Positions 5,611 through 10,322 of a stretch of DNA of 11,417 bases are shown here, one piece after another (the stretch's first letter is position 1; every line of letters begins with the position of its first letter). The stretch covers positions 1 through 11,417 of the forward strand of contig CAZIET010000020.1 of NCBI GenBank assembly GCA_964538405.1, given 5' to 3'. The translations under genes and the position numbers were made by a program. The notes beneath the pieces were generated by a model. It searched no databases, was not told the origin of the DNA, and saw only the letters and a program-made list of their open reading frames with translations. Source of the stretch: JAGVWT01 sp964538405 (lineage in GTDB: Archaea > Nanobdellota > Nanobdellia > Pacearchaeales > GW2011-AR1).

Positions 5611-5837
5611 CAGCAAGCGATTGGAAGAAAATGTTGAAGCAATTGAAATCAAAGCCAGCAGTAATGGAAAAATTCATAAAACATAACAAACCAAAGGAAA
5701 GAAAGATAGGAATTGCAGCAAAGAAATGCGAGAGATGTGGAAGATTCGGGGCACACAACAAATCATACGGATTAAACCTATGCAGGCACTGTTTCAGAGA
5801 GATCGCTTCTGAGATCGGCTTTACAAAATACAACTAA
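5607..5837 (+). CDS. rps14: 30S ribosomal protein uS14 (S14), zinc-binding form
   Basis: uS14 binds 16S rRNA in the head of the small subunit. The 76-residue product carries a complete four-cysteine zinc site: C41 and C44 (CERCGR), C59 and C62 (CRHCF), within the family pattern of a GRxG turn and NLCRHCFREIA. Archaeal uS14 is often about 50-60 residues; here an N-terminal, lysine-rich helix of about 30 residues (WKKMLKQLKSKPAVMEKFIKH) precedes the core. The start at 5607 is one base after the insert 3 stop, and no later ATG would fit except M20, which would leave no upstream explanation for the preceding open frame. The stop TAA is one base before uS8. Confidence 0.95.
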   Translation: MTASDWKKMLKQLKSKPAVMEKFIKHNKPKERKIGIAAKKCERCGRFGAHNKSYGLNLCRHCFREIASEIGFTKYN

Positions 5838-5838
5838 A

Positions 5839-6222
5839 ATGTCACAAGATACAATAGCAGACGGATTGAACATGATAAAGAATGCCAAGAAGGCAAGAAA
5901 AGATAGTGTGAAAATCACCAGAATGTCAAACTTACTAATAGAAATCTTGAAGATAATGAAGCAAAAAGAAATCATAAAGAAATACAAGATAGACAGCAAA
6001 GAAAAAGAAATAGAAGTCACAATTGGAAATCTAACTGAATGTAAGGCAATAAAGCCAAGATTAACGGCAACAAAAGAGATGCTTGAAAAAAAGTACGTAA
6101 GAAGGTATCTTCCTGCAAGAAATGTTGGAACAATAATCATATCCACAAACAAAGGATTGATGACACACCAGGAAGCTTTAGAACAAGGGAAAGGAGGAAG
6201 CTTAATCGCTTATTTCTACTAA
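5839..6222 (+). CDS. rps8: 30S ribosomal protein uS8 (S8)
   Basis: uS8 is a primary 16S rRNA binder in the platform of the small subunit. The 127-residue product begins with DTIADGLNMIKNAKKARKDSV, the canonical N-terminal helix, then SNLLIEILKIMKQKEIIKKYKI, a strand pair, and the C-terminal signature LPARNVGTIIISTNKGLMTHQEALEQGKGGSLIAYFY. Length is close to the archaeal norm. It starts one base after uS14 and stops one base before insert 4. No purine-rich ribosome-binding site is evident upstream, so translation is probably coupled to uS14. Confidence 0.97.
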   Translation: MSQDTIADGLNMIKNAKKARKDSVKITRMSNLLIEILKIMKQKEIIKKYKIDSKEKEIEVTIGNLTECKAIKPRLTATKEMLEKKYVRRYLPARNVGTIIISTNKGLMTHQEALEQGKGGSLIAYFY

Positions 6223-6227
6223 AATGA
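6220..6227 (+). repeat. Left 8-base junction repeat flanking insert 4
   Basis: TAAAATGA at the uS8/insert 4 junction, identical to 6548-6555 and to the pair flanking insert 3. Confidence 0.35.
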
Positions 6228-6550
6228 CTTTAGACAAGTTAAAACTCAAAGGAACAAAGAAACAAAGGAAATTGTTAGAAATGTTAGGATTACGAGTAGG
6301 AGATGTTCTAACCCATGATGGTGGAAGAGAATTAGTAACTGCGAGAGGGAAATATGGAGAAAAATCCACATTTATTACGACATTAGAAAGAAGCGGAGAT
6401 TCAAACGAGGTTCATCATAATAATTATACCATTACTCCAAGAGGAACTGGATATGCCTTAAGGGTGGAAAAAGGAGTAGCACTAAAACCTTCAGATAAGG
6501 CTTATAAAAATTTCAATGCAGATCAAAAACTAAATTGGGTGGGCTTATAA
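6224..6550 (+). CDS. Small unidentified ORF between uS8 and uL6 (insert 4)
   Basis: This 108-residue protein is not one I can name. It opens with a basic helix (LDKLKLKGTKKQRKLLEMLGL), followed by RVGDVLTHDGGRELVTARGKYGEKSTFITTLERSG and then GTGYALRVEKGVALKPSDKAYKNF, suggesting a small beta-rich fold with an N-terminal helix. It is the most basic of the inserts, so nucleic-acid contact is conceivable, but no known motif is visible. Both junctions are TAA-A-ATG, with TAAAATGA at 6220-6227 and 6548-6555. Nine of fourteen leucines are TTA and three are CTA. uL6 directly follows uS8 in other archaea, so this is an insertion. Function is unknown. Confidence 0.8.
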   Translation: MTLDKLKLKGTKKQRKLLEMLGLRVGDVLTHDGGRELVTARGKYGEKSTFITTLERSGDSNEVHHNNYTITPRGTGYALRVEKGVALKPSDKAYKNFNADQKLNWVGL

Positions 6551-6555
6551 AATGA
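6548..6555 (+). repeat. Right 8-base junction repeat flanking insert 4
   Basis: TAAAATGA at the insert 4/uL6 junction, identical to 6220-6227. Confidence 0.35.
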
Positions 6556-7094
6556 GAAAGGAAATTTTCAAAGAAGTCATAATTCCGGAAGGAGTTGAAG
6601 TAAATATTCATGGAAATACAGTTTCTGTAAAAGGAAAAGAGGGGGAAGTTACAAGAAAATTCAACATAAGAAACCTTACATTCAAATTAGAATGAAACAA
6701 AATAATAATCGGAAACAAAAAATCAACAAAGAAGGAAAAGAAAATGACAAATACGATTGCTGCACACTTAAAGAACATGATAATAGGAGTTCAAAATAAG
6801 TATGAATACAAATTGAAAGTATGTTCAAGCCACTTTCCAATCACTGTGGAAGTCCAGAAAGGAAAAGTAACCATAAAGAATTTCCTTGGAGAAAAGATTC
6901 CCAGAATTACGGAGGTATCTCCAGAAGCGGAAATCGAAGTAAAGGGGGATGTAATCATAGTAAAGGCAACAGATATAGAAGTTGCCGGACAAACTGCGGC
7001 AGATTTGGAAAGAGTCACAAGAATAAGAATGAGAGACAGAAGGGTCTTCCAAGACGGAATTTTCATCACAGAAAAGGCAGGAGTAAAAATATGA
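6552..7094 (+). pseudogene. rpl6: 50S ribosomal protein uL6 (L6), interrupted by an in-frame TGA at codon 48
   Basis: uL6 binds 23S rRNA near the sarcin-ricin loop and is needed for late large-subunit assembly. The frame begins one base after insert 4 with MRKEIFKEVIIPEGVEVNI and VKGKEGEVTRKF, clear archaeal uL6. It then hits TGA at 6693-6695 and continues in the same frame with NKIIIGNKKSTKK, TIAAHLKNMIIGV, EYKLKVCSSHFPITVEV, NFLGEKIPR, GQTAADLERVTR and RRVFQDGIFI. Conservation on both sides in one frame means a single base change, not a frameshift: a family Gly, Asp or Asn is usual at this place, and GGA to TGA would suffice. The stop falls inside the first of the two repeated domains, so it does not make two domain-sized proteins. 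An ATG at 6744 could restart translation. A consensus error is the simplest explanation. It overlaps eL32 as ATGA. Confidence 0.88.
7079..7083 (+). promoter_or_regulatory. Shine-Dalgarno-like AGGAG for eL32
   Basis: AGGAG in the end of uL6 lies 7 bases before the ATG at 7091 and supports that start for eL32. Confidence 0.5.
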
Positions 7095-7477
7095 AAAAAC
7101 CAAAATTCCTCAGAAGAACTTACAATAGGTATCCAAAATTAGGAGGAACCCAGAAAAGCAAGAGATCTTGGAGAAATCCTACTGGAAGACATAACAAATT
7201 GAGAGAAAAGAGAAGAGGATACACAATGCCCGTAACAATAGGCTACAAAAATTCGCCAAACGAACAAAATATGTTTGAAGGGAAAAAATTAGTCATGATA
7301 TACAATATAAAAGAATTAGAAAAGTTGACAAAAGACCAAGCGGCAATAATTGCAAAAGTCGGAAAAAAGAAAAAGTCGGAAATCGCCAAAAAAGCAAAAG
7401 AATTGAAAATTGTAATTCAAAATCTAAACGTGGAGAAATTCCTGAAGAATTTGACAAAGAAAAATGAATCTAAGTAA
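7091..7477 (+). CDS. rpl32e: 50S ribosomal protein eL32 (L32e)
   Basis: eL32 is an archaeal and eukaryotic protein wrapped in 23S rRNA. The 128-residue product begins MKKPKFLRRTYNRYPKLGG, followed by SWRNPTGRHNKLREKRRGY and TIGYKNSP, then a Rossmann-like C-terminal part (KLVMIYNIKELEKL, AAIIAKVGKKKKSEIAKKAKELKIVIQN), matching the family order. The open frame extends upstream into uL6, but the start at 7091 is chosen because of the ATGA overlap with uL6, AGGAG 7 bases upstream, and the family N-terminus. The 3' end overlaps eL19 by 14 bases. Gene order uL6-eL32-eL19 is standard in archaea. Confidence 0.95.
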   Translation: MKKPKFLRRTYNRYPKLGGTQKSKRSWRNPTGRHNKLREKRRGYTMPVTIGYKNSPNEQNMFEGKKLVMIYNIKELEKLTKDQAAIIAKVGKKKKSEIAKKAKELKIVIQNLNVEKFLKNLTKKNESK

Positions 7478-7868
7478 AAAGAAAGAACTGGCAGCAAGAA
7501 CTTTCAACGTTGGAAAAGGAAGAATCGTTTTCATACCCTCAAGAATAAATGAAATAAAGGAAGCAATCACAAAACAGGACATGAGGGATTTGATGAATGA
7601 GGGGGCGATCACAATAAAAAACATAAAAGGAAGCAGGAAAAAAGTAAGAAGAAAAAGCAGGAGTGCTGGAAACATAAGAAAGAAAGTCAGAAACACTAAG
7701 AGAGAATACATGATACTCACAAGAAAACTAAGAGGCTACATAAAAGAAATGAAAAACACAGGAAAAGTTTCAAGAGAAGTTTATCTTGATGTAAGAAAAA
7801 AGATCAGAAACAGATTTTTCAAAAGCAAAGCCAATTTAAAAGAATATCTGGCAGGACTGGAAAAATGA
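7464..7868 (+). CDS. rpl19e: 50S ribosomal protein eL19 (L19e)
   Basis: eL19 is found in archaea and eukaryotes; its long helix reaches across the subunit interface. The 134-residue product begins MNLSKKKELAARTFNVGKGRIVF, a family signature, continues with DMRDLMNEGAITIKNIKGSRKK and KKVRNTKREYMILTRKLRGYI, and ends in a basic segment. It is slightly shorter than typical archaeal members of about 150 residues, with the shortening at the C-terminal helix. It starts inside eL32 (14-base overlap), and its TGA stop overlaps uL18 as ATGA. It is very basic, as expected. Confidence 0.96.
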   Translation: MNLSKKKELAARTFNVGKGRIVFIPSRINEIKEAITKQDMRDLMNEGAITIKNIKGSRKKVRRKSRSAGNIRKKVRNTKREYMILTRKLRGYIKEMKNTGKVSREVYLDVRKKIRNRFFKSKANLKEYLAGLEK

Positions 7869-8362
7869 GAACACAAAAACGAAGAAGAAAAGAATTCAAA
7901 ACGGACTATGGAAAAAGGCTTGAGTTGCTGAAAAGCAGGAGACCAAGACTTGTTTTGAGAAAGACAAACAGATACATAATCGGACAATATGTCACAAGCA
8001 AGGAAACCCAGGACAAAATTGAAATCGGGGTTAATTCAAAAGATTTGCTTGCACATGGCTGGCCAAGTGAATTCCAAAACAGCTTAAAGTCAATACCTGC
8101 ATCTTATCTGACTGGATTCCTGATTGGCAAAAAAATCATAAAATCTGAAATGGAATCTCCAATAGCGGATTTCGGAATGATGAGAGCGATACAGAAATCA
8201 AAAATATACTCCTTTGTAAAGGGGGTTATAGACGCGGGAGTCAATATTCCCCATGATCCAAAAGTCTTTCCGGAAGAAGCAAGAATAATGGGAAAGAACT
8301 TAAAGAAAGACTTCACAAGCTTTTTCAACAAAATTAAATCAAACATAGAAAAAAATGCCTAA
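7865..8362 (+). CDS. rpl18: 50S ribosomal protein uL18 (L18)
   Basis: uL18 binds 5S rRNA with uL5 in the central protuberance. The 165-residue product shows KRRRKEFKTDYGKRLELLKSRRPRLVLRKTNRYIIGQYV, the characteristic archaeal N-terminus, then SKDLLAHGWPSEFQNSLKSIPASYLTGFLIGKK, ADFGMMRAIQKSKIYSFVKGVIDAGVNIPHDPKVFPEEARIMG. Archaeal uL18 is often longer, with a C-terminal extension; here the protein ends soon after the conserved part. It overlaps eL19 by four bases (ATGA) and uS5 by eight (ATGCCTAA). No interruption is seen. Confidence 0.96.
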   Translation: MRTQKRRRKEFKTDYGKRLELLKSRRPRLVLRKTNRYIIGQYVTSKETQDKIEIGVNSKDLLAHGWPSEFQNSLKSIPASYLTGFLIGKKIIKSEMESPIADFGMMRAIQKSKIYSFVKGVIDAGVNIPHDPKVFPEEARIMGKNLKKDFTSFFNKIKSNIEKNA

Positions 8363-9083
8363 AAAAGCAGCAATACAGGGAATTGAAAAAGAAATACTTG
8401 CCATTCCAGTTAAAACTCCAGAAACCAAACCCGAGAAAAAAGAAGAGAGTAAGGTAATCGGATGGGAACCAAAAACAAAACTGGGAAGAGAGGTAAAAGA
8501 TGGAAAAATCAAAAACATTGATGAAATTCTTGACAACGGAAGAAAAATCCTGGAAAGCGAGATTGTTGATTCACTCATGAATATAAAAAGCGAATTGTCA
8601 AACATAGGACAGGCAAAGGGAAAATTCGGCGGAGGAAAAAGAAGGATTTGGAGACAGACTCAAAGAAAAACAAAGGAAGGAAATGTTCCACAATTCTCCA
8701 CTTTTGCGATAGTTGGCGATGAAAACGGACATGTTGGGGTTGCCGCAGGAAAAGCAAAGGAAACATTGCCTGCAAGAGAAAAGGCAATAAGAAAGGCAAA
8801 ATTGAATGTGATTAAAGTAACGAGGGCCTGCGCGAGCTTTGACTGCTCATGCAACGAATTGCACACTGTTCCATTCAAAGTAAAGGGAAGAGCAGGAAGC
8901 ATTGAAGTGGTTTTGATTCCAGCGCCACAAGGAACGGGACTTGTTGCTGCAAGCGAATTAAGAAAAGTTCTGAAGCTTGCCGGAATAAAAGATATTTACA
9001 CGAGAACTAGCGGAAAGAAAAGAACAACATTCAATTTAGTAAAAGCTGCAATTGATGCATTAAAAAAAACAAATAGAAAATGA
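8355..9083 (+). CDS. rps5: 30S ribosomal protein uS5 (S5)
   Basis: uS5 lines the mRNA entry channel with uS3 and uS4 and contributes to decoding accuracy. The 242-residue product has the archaeal linker WEPKTKLGREVKDGKIKNIDEIL, the dsRBD-like N-terminal domain (RIWRQTQRKTKEGNVPQFSTFAIVGDENGHVGVAAGKAKET) and the C-terminal domain (VPFKVKGRAGSIEVVLIPAPQGTGLVAASELRKVLKLAGIKDIYTRTSG). The first 35 residues are a charged, probably disordered extension. It overlaps uL18 by eight bases and uL30 by four (ATGA). Leucines are mainly TTG, CTT and CTG, with 3 of 16 TTA. Intact and of normal length for archaea. Confidence 0.97.
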   Translation: MPKKAAIQGIEKEILAIPVKTPETKPEKKEESKVIGWEPKTKLGREVKDGKIKNIDEILDNGRKILESEIVDSLMNIKSELSNIGQAKGKFGGGKRRIWRQTQRKTKEGNVPQFSTFAIVGDENGHVGVAAGKAKETLPAREKAIRKAKLNVIKVTRACASFDCSCNELHTVPFKVKGRAGSIEVVLIPAPQGTGLVAASELRKVLKLAGIKDIYTRTSGKKRTTFNLVKAAIDALKKTNRK

Positions 9084-9496
9084 TCTGCATAATAAGAATT
9101 CGAGGAGAAGTCGGACTTGACAGAAACATAGTTGAAACTTTGAACAGAATGAGGTTGATGAAAAAATACACTTGTGTTGTGATAAATCCAACAAAAGAGA
9201 ATCTTGGAATGTTGAAAAAGGTAAAGGACCATGTTGCTTTTGGGGAAATAAACGACAAAACTTTTGAAGAACTTCTTGCAAAAAGAGGGCAATTGATTGA
9301 CAAAAAGAAAAAGGTTGATACAAAGAAAGCTGCTGAAGAAATAAAGAAAGGGAAGTCATTTGAAGAATTGAATTTAAAACCATTCTTCAGATTACATCCG
9401 CCAAGAAAGGGAATTCACAGCAAACTTCATTATCCTAAAGGAGTTTTAGGAAATAATAGGGAAAAAATAAATGATTTAGTAATGAGGATGTTGTAA
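9080..9496 (+). CDS. rpl30: 50S ribosomal protein uL30 (L30)
   Basis: uL30 is a small globular protein of the large subunit; the archaeal form carries a C-terminal extension absent from bacteria. The 138-residue product begins MICIIRIRGEVGLDRNIVETLNRMRLMKKYTCVV, the family core, and continues with a helix-rich part (AEEIKKGKSFEEL) and the archaeal C-terminal signature FFRLHPPRKGIHSKLHYPKGVLGNN. It starts as an ATGA overlap with uS5 and ends with TAA one base before insert 5. The length is a little below the roughly 150 residues usual in archaea. Confidence 0.96.
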   Translation: MICIIRIRGEVGLDRNIVETLNRMRLMKKYTCVVINPTKENLGMLKKVKDHVAFGEINDKTFEELLAKRGQLIDKKKKVDTKKAAEEIKKGKSFEELNLKPFFRLHPPRKGIHSKLHYPKGVLGNNREKINDLVMRML

Positions 9497-9497
9497 A

Positions 9498-9842
9498 ATG
9501 ACAAGAATAATCCCTAAACATGGAGAATCCTTCGATTTGATTGAGACTAGAAATGCAGTATTAGCTACATATTATAGAAAATTTAGGGGAACATATATAG
9601 GGTTTAAAGTAAATAATACTCAAGAATCAAAAGAAATTGATGCTTCTGAAGGCTATGTTTTTGCAGGTAAAACAAAAGAGGGAAAGATAGTAGTATATTG
9701 CCATCCGAGCCCTTTTTTGTGGTATGAAAATTTTGGATTTGAAAGTGGAATTGAAGTACATAGATTAAAAGATGAACTAACCTCTTCACAAATAGAATAT
9801 TTAAATCAAATCTTTGAAGAAGGTTTAAGGAGAGCGGCATGA
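9498..9842 (+). CDS. Small unidentified ORF between uL30 and uL15 (insert 5)
   Basis: This 114-residue protein is unrecognised. It has alternating strand-like stretches (AVLATYYRKFRGTYIGFKVN, GYVFAGKTKEGKIVVYCHPSPFLWYENFGF) and ends in helices (RLKDELTSSQIEYLNQIFEEGLRRAA). It is rich in aromatic residues and has one cysteine; no catalytic motif or membrane segment is visible. The left junction is TAA-A-ATG, while the right one is an ATGA overlap with uL15, so only ATGA is shared between its two ends. Four of seven leucines are TTA. Third positions are noticeably A/T (for example all five Asn codons are AAT). uL15 normally follows uL30 directly. Function is unknown. Confidence 0.8.
   Translation: MTRIIPKHGESFDLIETRNAVLATYYRKFRGTYIGFKVNNTQESKEIDASEGYVFAGKTKEGKIVVYCHPSPFLWYENFGFESGIEVHRLKDELTSSQIEYLNQIFEEGLRRAA
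9827..9832 (+). promoter_or_regulatory. Shine-Dalgarno-like AAGGAG for uL15
   Basis: AAGGAG in the last codons of insert 5 lies 6 bases before the ATG at 9839. It supports the uL15 start and shows that insert 5 supplies the ribosome-binding motif. Confidence 0.5.
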
Positions 9843-10288
9843 AAAAAACAAAAAAACGTAAAAGATCAACGAGAATGCATGGAAGAGGAATGGGTACCCA
9901 CGGGTATGGCTCAAGAAAAAAGCACAAGAAATCCGGACATCATGGTGGCGGGGGAATGAGTGGAACAGGAAAGAGGGCAGACCACAAAAAAACATTAGTA
10001 CAGAAATTATTCGGACATGGCTACTTTGGAAAGCAGGGAATAACAAGCAAGGGAACAAAGAGAGACAAAAGAAAAAGAATAAACCTTGGAGCAGTTGAAT
10101 TCAATCTTGACAAATACATGAAAGCAGGAATTGCAAAAAAAACGGATAAAGGAATTGAAATTAATTTAGAAGATTACAAAATACTCGGAGAAGGAGAAGT
10201 AAAACAGAAATTGATAATAAAAGCAAATTCGGCTTCGCAGTCTGCAGTTGAAAAAGTGAAACAAAAAGGTGGAGAAATTCAGTTTTAG
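9839..10288 (+). CDS. rpl15: 50S ribosomal protein uL15 (L15)
   Basis: uL15 is an early large-subunit assembly protein that threads a long basic arm through 23S rRNA. The 149-residue product begins with KKRKRSTRMHGRGMGTHGYGSRKKHKKSGHHGGGGMSGTGKRADHKK, the archaeal arm, followed by FGHGYFGKQG and the globular C-terminal part (INLGAVEFNLDKYMKAGI, INLEDYKILGEGEVKQKLIIKANSASQSAVEKVKQKGGEI). It overlaps insert 5 by four bases, with AAGGAG 6 bases upstream of the ATG. It ends with TAG, the only such stop among the genes here, and is followed by the only visible promoter region of the window. Confidence 0.96.
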   Translation: MKKTKKRKRSTRMHGRGMGTHGYGSRKKHKKSGHHGGGGMSGTGKRADHKKTLVQKLFGHGYFGKQGITSKGTKRDKRKRINLGAVEFNLDKYMKAGIAKKTDKGIEINLEDYKILGEGEVKQKLIIKANSASQSAVEKVKQKGGEIQF

Positions 10289-10295
10289 GAACTAA

Positions 10296-10303
10296 TTTAA
10301 ATA
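10296..10303 (+). promoter_or_regulatory. Archaeal TATA box for a leaderless secY transcript
   Basis: TTTAAATA matches the archaeal TATA consensus and begins 27 bases before the secY ATG, so transcription would start at or next to the ATG and the mRNA would lack a leader. No Shine-Dalgarno motif is present in the 34-base spacer, which agrees. secY can also be reached by read-through from uL15. Confidence 0.6.
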
Positions 10304-10322
10304 GTAAAATCAGAATATTGAA

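Noticed and set aside
6224..6550. Insert 4 as a missed ribosomal protein such as eL14, eL34 or eL40.
   Set aside because: Its N-terminus is basic, but none of the characteristic motifs of those families is present and there is no zinc site. It also shares the TTA-rich codon use of the other inserts.
6693..6695. TGA read as glycine, tryptophan or selenocysteine throughout the genome.
   Set aside because: TGA terminates uS3, uS17, insert 2, eL19, uS5 and insert 5 at their natural ends, and no other conserved gene contains an internal TGA. No selenocysteine element or selenoprotein context is seen.
6821..7090. Upstream extension of the eL32 frame by 90 codons into uL6.
   Set aside because: The extra residues are out of frame with conserved uL6 and do not look like any eL32 N-terminus; the ATG at 7091 has the ATGA overlap and a ribosome-binding motif.
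1266..9842. Inserts as introns or inteins within ribosomal genes.
   Set aside because: Each insert lies between complete genes, has its own start and stop, and no ribosomal protein is split by one. No splicing motif or homing endonuclease signature is present.
1266..9842. Inserts as transposons or insertion sequences.
   Set aside because: They are too short for a transposase, have no terminal inverted repeats that I can see, and do not resemble one another in sequence.
301..9927. Many open frames of 60-160 codons on the minus strand across the operon.
   Set aside because: They lie opposite strongly conserved ribosomal genes, are rich in F, L, S and I as expected for the complement of A/G-rich coding DNA, and show no family motif. 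They are shadows.
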